14,811 nt of DNA from an uncultured Ideonella sp. (GTDB lineage: Bacteria > Pseudomonadota > Gammaproteobacteria > Burkholderiales > Burkholderiaceae), in NCBI GenBank assembly GCA_946479475.1, contig CAMLGG010000125.1, forward strand, positions 1 to 14,811, written 5' to 3'. This document shows positions 6,572-14,811 of this stretch, in pieces. The notes beneath the pieces are model-generated. The model ran no database searches, was not told the DNA's origin, and was given only the letters and a program-made list of their open reading frames with translations. Position numbers and translations under genes: made by a program. Positions within the stretch are counted from its first letter, which is position 1. Each line of letters starts with the position of its first letter.

Positions 6572-7582
6572 ATGCTGAAGTTCCTCTGGCGCCGGTTGGC
6601 GCTGACCATCCCGACCTTCTTCGCGCTGATGTTCGTCACCTTCGTGGCGATCCGGCTGGTGCCGGGCGACCCGGTGGAGGTGCGCGTCGGCGAGCGCGGC
6701 ATCAGCCCCGAGCGGCTGGCGCAGTTCCGCCACGAACTCGGGCTGGACCAGCCGGTCTGGAAGCAGTTCCTCGACTACGTCTGGCAGCTTCTGCATGGCG
6801 ATTTCGGCACCTCGCTGGCCACCAACCAGAAGGTGCTGACGGAGTTCGCGGCCCTGTTCCCCGCGACGCTGGAGCTGAGCCTGTTCGCGATGCTCTTTGC
6901 CGCGTTGATCGGCCTGCCGGCGGGCACGATCGCGGCCGCGAAGCGCGGCAGCCTGTACGACCAGGCGCTGATGGGCCTTTCGGTCACCGGCTACTCGATG
7001 CCCATCTTCTGGTGGGGCCTGCTGCTGATCATGTTCGTCGGCGAGCGCTGGGGACTGACGCCGGTCTCGGGCCGCATCGACCTGATCCAGTACTACTTCG
7101 AGCCGGTGACCGGCTTCATGGTGATAGACGCCTGGCTCTCGGGCCAGGCCGGCGCGGTGAAGGACGCGCTGCACCACCTAGTGCTGCCCGGCATCGTGCT
7201 CGGCACCATCCCGCTCGCGGTGATCGCGCGAATGACACGCTCGGCCATGCTGGAGGTGCTGGGCGAGGATTACGTGAGGACGGCCCGCGCCAAGGGCCTG
7301 CCGGTGTGGCGAGTGGTGGGGCTGCATGCACTGCGCAATGCGCTGATCCCGGTGGCCACGGTCATCGGCCTGCAGGTGGGCGCGCTGATGGCCGGCGCGG
7401 TGCTCACCGAGACCATCTTCTCCTGGCCCGGCATCGGCAAGTGGCTGATCGAGTCGATCGCGCGGCGCGACTACCCGGCCCTGCAAGGCGGCGTGATGCT
7501 GGTGTCCACCGTCGTCATCGGCGTCAACCTCGTGGTCGACCTGACCTACGGCCTGATCAACCCGAGGATCCGCCATGGCTGA
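6572..7582 (+). CDS. dppB: Peptide-type ABC transporter permease DppB
   Basis: An inner-membrane channel subunit of the Dpp/Opp importer. The 336 residues match the family length (about 339 for E. coli DppB). The N-terminus MLKFLWRRLALTIPTFFALM is the first membrane segment, followed by the family stretch VRLVPGDPV-like (AIRLVPGDPVEVRVG) and the periplasmic region GLDQPVWKQF. Further membrane segments lie at about 101-123, 136-158, 202-222, 257-280 and 306-325. The cytoplasmic EAA loop, which docks on the ATPases, is at about 228-247 (GEDYVRTARAKGLP). FSWPGIGKWL near residue 283 is typical. An in-frame TGA at 6563-6565 forces the start to ATG 6572 or later. Its only good ribosome binding site is beyond a hairpin. 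It overlaps dppC by eight bases. Confidence 0.94.
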   Translation: MLKFLWRRLALTIPTFFALMFVTFVAIRLVPGDPVEVRVGERGISPERLAQFRHELGLDQPVWKQFLDYVWQLLHGDFGTSLATNQKVLTEFAALFPATLELSLFAMLFAALIGLPAGTIAAAKRGSLYDQALMGLSVTGYSMPIFWWGLLLIMFVGERWGLTPVSGRIDLIQYYFEPVTGFMVIDAWLSGQAGAVKDALHHLVLPGIVLGTIPLAVIARMTRSAMLEVLGEDYVRTARAKGLPVWRVVGLHALRNALIPVATVIGLQVGALMAGAVLTETIFSWPGIGKWLIESIARRDYPALQGGVMLVSTVVIGVNLVVDLTYGLINPRIRHG

Positions 7583-8486
7583 AGTCTCAGTGGCCGCCAA
7601 CCCGCCAGCCGCCACGCCGGCACCACCCTCCCCCTGGCGCTCCTTCTGGCACGCCTTCAGCGAGAACAAGGGCGCCGTCGCGGGCCTCATCGTCGTCGCC
7701 ATCGTCGTGCTGCTGGCGCTGGGCGCCGACTTCATCGCGCCCCACTCGCCCAACGAGCAGTTCCGCGATGCGATCCGCGCCGCGCCGGCCTGGGCCGATG
7801 GCGGCTCGACGCGCTTCCTTCTCGGGACAGACAGCCTGGGCCGCGACATGCTCTCGCGCCTGATCCACGGGGCTCGCGTGTCGCTTTTCATCGGCCTTTC
7901 GGTGATGGGCGTGTCCTTCGTGATCGGCGTTCTGCTGGGCCTGGCCTGCGCCTCGCTGGGCCAGGTCGTCGACGTGGTGATCACGCGGATCATGGACCTC
8001 ATCATGGCGGTGCCCAGCCTGGTGCTCGCCATCCTCGTGGTCGCCGTGCTCGGCCCGAGCCTGACGAACACCATCGTCGCGGTGACCATCGTCTATCTGC
8101 CGCGTTATGTGCGCCTGCTGCGCGCCTCGGCGTTGACCGAGCTGAAGAAGGATTACGTCACCGCGGCGAGGGTCTCGGGCGTGGGCGGCTGGCGGCTGAT
8201 GTTCCACACCGTGCTGCCCAACTGCCTCGCGCCGCTGATCGTGCAGGCCGCGCTCGGCGTGTCCGACGCCATCCTCGAGGCCGCCGCGCTCGGCTTCCTC
8301 GGGCTGGGGGCGCAGCCGCCCACCGCCGAGTGGGGAACGATGCTGGCCGACGCCCGCGAGTTCATCCGCTCCGACCCCTGGCTGGTCACCCTGCCGGGCC
8401 TGGCGATCCTGATCACCGTCGTCTCGATCAACCTGGCCGGCGACGGCCTGCGCGACGCGCTGGACCCCAAGATGCGGAAAACATGA
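7575..8486 (+). CDS. dppC: Peptide-type ABC transporter permease DppC
   Basis: The partner channel subunit of DppB in the inner membrane. The 303 residues begin with a Pro/Ala-rich cytoplasmic tail, then WRSFWHAFSENKGAVAGL and the first membrane segment (about 33-54). The family hallmark LLGTDSLGRDMLSRLIHGAR is at residues 82-101. The remaining membrane segments lie at about 104-126, 140-160, 163-175, 218-240 and 272-290. The EAA loop (LKKDYVTAARVSGVGGWRL) is at about 190-208 and EAAALGFLGLG at 235-245. GAGGA at 7564-7568 supports ATG 7575, and the eight-base overlap with dppB implies translational coupling. The following gene does not overlap; a hairpin-rich gap comes first. Confidence 0.94.
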   Translation: MAEVSVAANPPAATPAPPSPWRSFWHAFSENKGAVAGLIVVAIVVLLALGADFIAPHSPNEQFRDAIRAAPAWADGGSTRFLLGTDSLGRDMLSRLIHGARVSLFIGLSVMGVSFVIGVLLGLACASLGQVVDVVITRIMDLIMAVPSLVLAILVVAVLGPSLTNTIVAVTIVYLPRYVRLLRASALTELKKDYVTAARVSGVGGWRLMFHTVLPNCLAPLIVQAALGVSDAILEAAALGFLGLGAQPPTAEWGTMLADAREFIRSDPWLVTLPGLAILITVVSINLAGDGLRDALDPKMRKT

Positions 8487-8503
8487 CCCCCAAGCTCCCT
8501 TCC

Positions 8504-8637
8504 GGCCTGCGCCTTGCAGGCCGCGCCGGGCCAGCGGCCCGGCCCCTCGCCAGGCACGAACGGTCCACCGGACTGGTCGTGTCCCGGCGAGCCCCCCCGA
8601 GGGGGCTCGCGCAGCGGACCGGCAAAGCCGGATCCGC
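8504..8637. repeat. Cluster of REP-like hairpins between dppC and dppD
   Basis: The 199-base gap 8487-8685 holds three perfect inverted repeats and one near-perfect one. They are GGCCTGC/GCAGGCC at 8504-8522 (5-base loop), GCCGGGCC/GGCCCGGC at 8525-8543 (3-base loop), GCGAGCCCCC/GGGGGCTCGC at 8587-8610 (4-base loop), and GCGGACCGGC/GCCGG-A-TCCGC at 8614-8637 (AAA loop, one bulged A). This looks like an extragenic palindromic (REP/BIME-type) element, which often slows exonucleases or partly stops transcription inside operons. No U-run follows any stem. Only one copy of each is in the window, so genome-wide repetition is unproven. Confidence 0.65.
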
Positions 8638-8685
8638 GCACGCCCTTGGAGAAAGGCCGCACCTGCACAGCGCAGCGTTGCCAAC

Positions 8686-10703
<2,018 letters not shown>

Positions 10704-10726
10704 CATTTTCTTGTAGCGGCAGTCAA

Positions 10727-10742
10727 TCCCGATACTCCGGGA
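10727..10742. other. Weak inverted repeat after dppF
   Basis: TCCCG at 10727-10731 and CGGGA at 10738-10742 can form a five-pair stem with a six-base loop in the 95-base gap before the FG-GAP gene. There is no U-run after it, so it is at best a weak attenuator or mRNA 3' end. The gap shows no convincing promoter. Confidence 0.2.
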
Positions 10743-10798
10743 CAGCATCTCCCTATCATCGCTCTGCTCGATGGGAGCAACCCTGGAGGAGAACGACG

Positions 10799-13021
10799 AT
10801 GTGGGAGCGCGCGAGAAGCGTGGCGGCCGGTGCCCTGGGCCTGGCCATGATGGTGGCTTCGGCCCATGCGGCGACTGCGCCCAAGCGACGCAGCGGTCCG
10901 GTGCTGAATGCGGCGGGGCAGCCACTTCGCTCGCCGACAGGCCAGGCGTTGCACTACCAGTCCACGAGCTGGCGCGTCGCACCCCCTGCGGCGCTGCGTC
11001 CGCGGGCTGAAGACAAGCGCCTGAGCGGCCCGCAACTCGGGCTGCAACCAAGCTGGAACTACGTCGCCTTCGGCGCGAACATCGGGGGCTCCGGCCTCGT
11101 CTCCGCCACCGTCAACGGAACCACCGAGATCTACGCCGGCGGCTCCGGCACGACCTTCGGGCCTGACACCTACTGGTACGCCCTGACCAAGGTCTCGAAC
11201 GGCCTGGGCGAAGGGCTGAAGCAGGTCTTCGCCTCGGAGGAATACGGTGCGGCGATGGTGCAGCTGACGGTGGCCAAGGCCGGTGCGGGCGAGCAGCGGA
11301 TCGTGGTGGCGCTCGAAGACGGCACCCTGATCCAGTACGACGCTGCCACCAAGCAGATCAAGGAGCGCGGCGCCGGCCCCTGTGCCAGCCGCGGCGGGCA
11401 GCAGGCTTTCGCGGTTGGCGACCTCAATGCCGACGGCATCGACGAGTTCGTCTCCGTCTGTGCCGACCAGACCCTGGCCGTGCACGGGCCGGCCTACACC
11501 AGCTGGACGCTCGCGGGCGTGGGCGGCACCTCGCTCGCCATCGCCCAGATGGACGACGACGCCGCCATCGAAGTCGCGACGAACGCCGGGAAGGTCGTCG
11601 ACACCGGCACGAAGACAGTGCAATGGACGCGCAGCGGCGGCTTCGGCGCCCACGTGATCGCGGGCGACATCGACGGCGACGGACGCGCCGAGCTGATCGC
11701 CGCCGATGCCTGGTATTGGGTCAACGCCTACGAAGTGGAAAAGAAGCTGCCGAAGTGGAGCCTGCAGGCCGAGCTCGACATCGGCGCGATCCAGCTGGCC
11801 GACATCACCGGCGACGGGGTGAAGGAGCTGTTGCTGGGCGATGGACAGTGGGGATCCATCCACGCCTACGATCCCGCCACCTTGGCCGAGACCGGCCGCA
11901 TCGGCAACCCCGAGCACGGCGTCACCAACATCCTGGTCGCCGACGTCAACGGTGACGGCGTTTCCGAACTGCTGTGGGGCGCCGGGGCCACCAGCACGGG
12001 CTCGGACTACCTCTACGTCTCGACCTGGGCCAGCAAGACCATCGAGTGGCAGAACCTGGATCTGACCGGTCCCTTCGTCGGGCCGGTGGCCGGCGACCTG
12101 GACGGCGACGGCGTCCCCGAGATCGTGTTCGCCTCCTGGGGGTCCGAGGCCGACTACGACAGCGGCCGCATCATCGTCCTGGACGGCCGCACCCTGGCCG
12201 TGCGTGCCGTCTCCGCCCCCGTCGTCGACAACTACAGCTGGACGGGCCTGCGGGACCTGCGGCTGGCCGACGTCGACGGCAACGGGCGCCCGGAGATCCT
12301 GGTCGCAGCCGACCGCCTCTACGACGGTGCGCTGGAAGCGTACAAGTTCACCCGCAAGAACGCCTTCGTGCGGACCGCCCAGGTGATCGACAGCGAGACC
12401 AGCGGCTTCACGTCGGTCGCGGCAGCCGACGTCGAAGGCGACGGCAGCCTCGAGTTGATGGGCGGATCGTCCGGCTTCGTGTTCGCGTACGACCCCGCCA
12501 CCGGCAGCCGGAAGTGGCGCTCCCCGGTCCAGATGGGCGGCTCGGCGCGTGACCTGGTCGTGGCGGACGTCGATGCGGACGGCACGCTGGAGTTCACTGC
12601 ACTGGCTTCGGGCGGCATGCCCTACGTGCACGACGGCCTCACCCATGCGCTGGAAGCCATCGTCGACCTGAACGGCACCTGCATGTCTTCCGTCATGACT
12701 GCAGGCGGATCCCACCTGTTGGTCGGCGATGCCTCGGGCCAGGTCCATGAGGTCGCGTATCAGGCGGGCAGCTATGTCGACATCCGGCAGTGGCAGGCAG
12801 CGTCCGCGGCCATCGACGGCGTGACCGTCGCCGCCAACGGCTCGGCATGGGTCGGCAGTGCCGGCCGCATGCGCGCCTTCGGTGCGAAGGGCAAGCTGCG
12901 CTACGAGACGATCGATCTCGGCGGCCAGGCCGGCCGCCAGGTCGTTCGGCTCAAGAGCGTGGGCCTGGACCTGACTGCCGGCTCACGCGGTCTTCATGGC
13001 CTGACCTACGCCGCCCCGTGA
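10799..13021 (+). CDS. Secreted FG-GAP/VCBS-repeat beta-propeller protein
   Basis: A 740-residue exported protein built of FG-GAP/VCBS-type repeats, as in integrin-alpha propellers. A Sec signal peptide is cleaved at AHA (residues 22-24). From about residue 205 the calcium-loop motif DxDxDGxxE recurs: 208-216, a degenerate copy at 251-258, then 290-298, 335-343, 382-390, 433-441, 491-499, 544-552 and 590-598, spaced 38-58 residues apart. This predicts one or two calcium-binding propellers. No lipobox, membrane anchor, sorting signal or enzyme domain is visible, so it is probably periplasmic or released. The start is ATG 10799, seven bases after GGAGGAG (10785-10791); the upstream extension of the frame to 10682 overlaps dppF and is rejected. 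It may be the last gene of the dpp transcript or separate. Specific function unknown. Confidence 0.88.
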   Translation: MWERARSVAAGALGLAMMVASAHAATAPKRRSGPVLNAAGQPLRSPTGQALHYQSTSWRVAPPAALRPRAEDKRLSGPQLGLQPSWNYVAFGANIGGSGLVSATVNGTTEIYAGGSGTTFGPDTYWYALTKVSNGLGEGLKQVFASEEYGAAMVQLTVAKAGAGEQRIVVALEDGTLIQYDAATKQIKERGAGPCASRGGQQAFAVGDLNADGIDEFVSVCADQTLAVHGPAYTSWTLAGVGGTSLAIAQMDDDAAIEVATNAGKVVDTGTKTVQWTRSGGFGAHVIAGDIDGDGRAELIAADAWYWVNAYEVEKKLPKWSLQAELDIGAIQLADITGDGVKELLLGDGQWGSIHAYDPATLAETGRIGNPEHGVTNILVADVNGDGVSELLWGAGATSTGSDYLYVSTWASKTIEWQNLDLTGPFVGPVAGDLDGDGVPEIVFASWGSEADYDSGRIIVLDGRTLAVRAVSAPVVDNYSWTGLRDLRLADVDGNGRPEILVAADRLYDGALEAYKFTRKNAFVRTAQVIDSETSGFTSVAAADVEGDGSLELMGGSSGFVFAYDPATGSRKWRSPVQMGGSARDLVVADVDADGTLEFTALASGGMPYVHDGLTHALEAIVDLNGTCMSSVMTAGGSHLLVGDASGQVHEVAYQAGSYVDIRQWQAASAAIDGVTVAANGSAWVGSAGRMRAFGAKGKLRYETIDLGGQAGRQVVRLKSVGLDLTAGSRGLHGLTYAAP

Positions 13022-13041
13022 CGGACGGTCCCGGCGCAGCG

Positions 13042-13254
13042 TCAGCGCGTGAGGCCCAGCCGCTCGCGGACGGCCGCCACGTGCTCGCCGACCTGCTCGA
13101 CGGCCTCGATCAGCCGCGCCTCGGTGCAGCCGAACTCCTCGGCCCAGTAGCGCAGCTCGACCGGGTCCATGGTGTTCACGCGGCCGGGATCCAGGGGCTT
13201 GACGGTGGCGGCCGGGATGCGGGTCTCGTCCGGGCGGCTGGTGCTTGGCTTCAT
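13042..13254 (-). CDS. DUF3606 domain small protein
   Basis: A 70-residue protein of the DUF3606 type, whose function is not known to me. The core is residues about 21-66: RVNTMDPVELRYWAEEFGCT, then EARLIEAVEQVGEHVAAVRERL, the family pattern of an acidic N-cap, YW-x(2)-(R/E)FG and a helix ending in VAAVxxxL. The N-terminal 20 residues are polar and probably disordered. GGAG lies about ten bases before ATG 13254. It is 22 bases downstream of the PEBP gene on the same strand, so they are probably co-transcribed. It converges with the FG-GAP gene with a 20-base gap, in which I see no terminator hairpin. Confidence 0.8.
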   Translation of the reverse strand: MKPSTSRPDETRIPAATVKPLDPGRVNTMDPVELRYWAEEFGCTEARLIEAVEQVGEHVAAVRERLGLTR

Positions 13255-13276
13255 GGTGCGCTGTCTCCGCTTCGGT

Positions 13277-13747
13277 TCATCGTCCCTGCTGCTTCTGGTA
13301 GGTGCCCATCAGCTCGGCCTGCGCGAGCACGTGGCCTTTCATGGCCGCTTCAAGCTCCGCCTTGGTGGGCTGCGAGAGCTCCGGCAGCCGGCCATCGAGC
13401 GCGTAGAGCTTGAAGAAATAGCGGTGTCGGCCGATCGGCGGACAGGGGCCACCCCAGGCGGCCTTCTTCCAGTCGTTCAGGCCCTCACGGGCGCCCTCGG
13501 GCAGCGCCTGCCCCTCGCCGGGCAGGCCAGCGGCCCCGGCCGGGATGTCGACGACGACCCAGTGGACCCAGGTGCGCTGCGGCTTGGCCGGATCCGGCGC
13601 ATCGGGATCGTCGACGACCAGCGCCAGGCTGGCGGTGCCCGGCGGCAGGCCTTTCCATTGCAGCGGTGGCGCGACGTCCGCGCCTTCGCAGGTGCAGCGC
13701 TGCGGCAGCTCGCCGCCGTGGGTGAACACGCTCGAGTGAAGTTCCAT
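13277..13747 (-). CDS. YbhB/YbcL family PEBP (Raf kinase inhibitor-like) protein
   Basis: A phosphatidylethanolamine-binding-protein fold member of the bacterial YbhB/YbcL type. These are small proteins with an anion-binding pocket whose physiological ligand in bacteria is unclear. The 156 residues show the two conserved motifs: VVDDPDAP (44-51) with the following WVHW (60-63), and GPCPPIGRHRY (100-110). No signal peptide is visible, so it is cytoplasmic like YbhB. The start is ATG 13747, seven bases after AAGGAG (13760-13755); an upstream in-frame ATG at 13804 lacks such a site and adds an arginine-rich, unlikely extension. The upstream hydrolase ends 77 bases away, enough for a separate promoter. 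Confidence 0.9.
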   Translation of the reverse strand: MELHSSVFTHGGELPQRCTCEGADVAPPLQWKGLPPGTASLALVVDDPDAPDPAKPQRTWVHWVVVDIPAGAAGLPGEGQALPEGAREGLNDWKKAAWGGPCPPIGRHRYFFKLYALDGRLPELSQPTKAELEAAMKGHVLAQAELMGTYQKQQGR

Positions 13748-13824
13748 CGTGCGTCTCCTTCTGGGCCGGACTCCCAGTTTGGGCGCCATGACGGCGCCGG
13801 ACAAGGATCCAGGTCAAGTCCCTG

Positions 13825-14604
13825 TCAGCCCGCGGGAGGCACGCCGGTTGCTCGCCAGCGCGCCACCTGCGCGGCCACCCAGGCCGGGTCGTCCAGCGGC
13901 AGGTCGTGGCCCGCCTCGGGATGCATGCACAGCTCGACGCCCCAGTGCCTGGCCAGGGCCTGGGAGCAACGGGGATCGACGAGCCGGTCGGCGGCCCCGC
14001 CAAGCAGCAGCAGCGGCACGGGCGGCTTCTCGCGCGGCGCACGGTACCTCGCCGCGGCCAGCAGCTGGCGCAGCGCGTTGACCGTCGACACCGGACGCGC
14101 GGCGCGGATCGCCGCCCAGGCGGCCGGTGCCTCGGGATGCTCGAGCGCACGGGCACTGGTCAGCTGCAGGATCGTCTCTTCACGCCGCAACGCGCTGCTG
14201 CCCGCCAGCAGGCGCACCAGGGCCGGCCAGGCGCGTGGCTGCAGGCGGTGGTGCAGCGGGCTGAGCCCGGCCAGGCTGGTGTTGACGAGCACCGCCCCGG
14301 CAAGCTCCGCCGGATGCCGTCGGGCCCAGTCGAGCGCGACCATGCCGCCGAGCGACAAGGCCAGGAGGTGAAAAGGCGGGGACACGCCCCTGGCCGCCAG
14401 CTCACGCCTCACGGCGTCGGCCATCGGCCGGATGCGCAGCGGGCTGGTCTCGCGGTGGCGGACGCCGCTGCCGGGCAGGTCCACGCAGACCACCCGCGCG
14501 CCCGGCAGCCGGGCACCGAGTTCTTCGGCGAAGCCGCCCCAATGGCCCGCCTCGCGCGTGAGGCCGCGCAGCAGCACCCAGGTATCGGCGGGCCCCTGCG
14601 GCAT
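13825..14604 (-). CDS. Alpha/beta hydrolase
   Basis: A 259-residue alpha/beta-hydrolase-fold enzyme, cytoplasmic, with no signal peptide. The expected order is present: the oxyanion-region strand WVLLRGLTREAGHW (9-22), VVCVDLPGSG (38-47), the nucleophile elbow ALSLGG with Ser84, then PVPLLLLGGAADRLVDP with Asp206 and EAGHDLPLDDP with His233, completing Ser-Asp-His. The elbow has Ala at the first position of the usual GxSxG. The helical cap lies at about 115-190. Substrate is unknown: esterase, lactonase or C-C hydrolase are all possible. Its ATG overlaps the stop of the upstream gene as TGATG, so translation is probably coupled and the two products may act together. AAGGAA lies about ten bases upstream. 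Confidence 0.87.
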   Translation of the reverse strand: MPQGPADTWVLLRGLTREAGHWGGFAEELGARLPGARVVCVDLPGSGVRHRETSPLRIRPMADAVRRELAARGVSPPFHLLALSLGGMVALDWARRHPAELAGAVLVNTSLAGLSPLHHRLQPRAWPALVRLLAGSSALRREETILQLTSARALEHPEAPAAWAAIRAARPVSTVNALRQLLAAARYRAPREKPPVPLLLLGGAADRLVDPRCSQALARHWGVELCMHPEAGHDLPLDDPAWVAAQVARWRATGVPPAG

Positions 14605-14811
14605 CAGCGAAGGTTCCTTCGGTACCAGCGGTCGAGGGCCTGCTCGCGCAGGCGCAGGCGTTCGGCCTGCTCCTGCGGCACCCAGCGGGCGTGGCTCGCG
14701 ACCGCGCGCCCCACGAAGTACATCAGGCTGAGGTGGCGCCGCAGCACCCGGTGCCGACGGTGCTCGATCAGCGGATTGAAGATGCCGTGGCGCGAAAAGA
14801 CCTGGCGCGGG
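14604..14811 (-). CDS. C-terminal end of an unidentified basic protein
   Basis: The last 68 codons of a gene entering from the right edge, ending at TGA 14606-14604. The tail is strongly basic, with RHGIFNPLIEHRRHRVLRRH near its beginning and RWVPQEQAERLRLREQALDRW near its end, followed by YRRNLR. The segment LSLMYFVGRAVASHARW is mildly hydrophobic and may be a helix against or in a membrane. I do not recognise the family from this fragment. It overlaps the hydrolase start by one base, pointing to a coupled operon. That it is coding is supported by the continuous open frame and by the precise stop/start overlap. Confidence 0.65.
   Translation of the reverse strand, partial: PRQVFSRHGIFNPLIEHRRHRVLRRHLSLMYFVGRAVASHARWVPQEQAERLRLREQALDRWYRRNLR

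Noticed and set aside
5329..6702. A 457-codon minus-strand frame opposite the LivK-like gene
   Set aside because: Same antisense artefact; no ribosome binding site or domain, and it crosses two real gene boundaries.
8504..8637. The hairpin cluster as a CRISPR array or attachment site
   Set aside because: The inverted repeats differ in sequence and length, there are no regular spacers, and no integrase or cas gene is near.

Overview
The window reads as chromosomal DNA of a high-GC betaproteobacterium, most likely Burkholderiales. The basis is the strong G/C bias at third codon positions, the tight gene packing, a fused indolepyruvate oxidoreductase beside an Lrp-type regulator, and protein sequences of that general flavour. 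The assignment is inference; no rRNA or marker gene is present. I see no tRNA, rRNA, CRISPR array, insertion sequence, phage gene or integration site.

Layout. Left edge: the N-terminus of an indolepyruvate ferredoxin oxidoreductase (minus strand), divergent from an Lrp/AsnC regulator, which is followed by a RimJ-like N-acetyltransferase (both plus). Next, on the minus strand, come an orphan pseudo-receiver protein (1622-2329) and a BMP/PnrA-family periplasmic binding protein (2429-3541). A 202-base divergent control region separates these from the main feature of the window, a complete peptide/nickel-type (Dpp/Opp) ABC importer operon on the plus strand: dppA-type binding protein, a LivK-type lipoprotein binding protein, dppB, dppC, dppD and dppF (3744-10703). 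Directly downstream is a secreted, FG-GAP-repeat, predicted calcium-binding beta-propeller protein (10799-13021). The right end is a minus-strand block: the end of an unidentified basic protein, an alpha/beta hydrolase coupled to it by TGATG, a YbhB-like PEBP protein and a small DUF3606 protein.

How the genes fit together. DppA captures substrate in the periplasm, DppB and DppC form the membrane channel, and DppD and DppF hydrolyse ATP. Both ATPases carry the C-terminal four-cysteine set expected to hold an iron-sulfur cluster. The operon has three oddities: a second binding protein from an unrelated family sits between dppA and dppB; a perfect UUCG-tetraloop hairpin lies between the only good ribosome binding site and the dppB start; and a roughly 200-base block of strong hairpins interrupts the otherwise overlapping dppC-dppD junction. 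A third binding protein (BMP family) with no permease of its own is transcribed divergently from the same control region.

No clearly new multi-gene system is visible. The best candidates for something undescribed are the hybrid importer with extra binding proteins, its RNA hairpins and the orphan pseudo-receiver protein.
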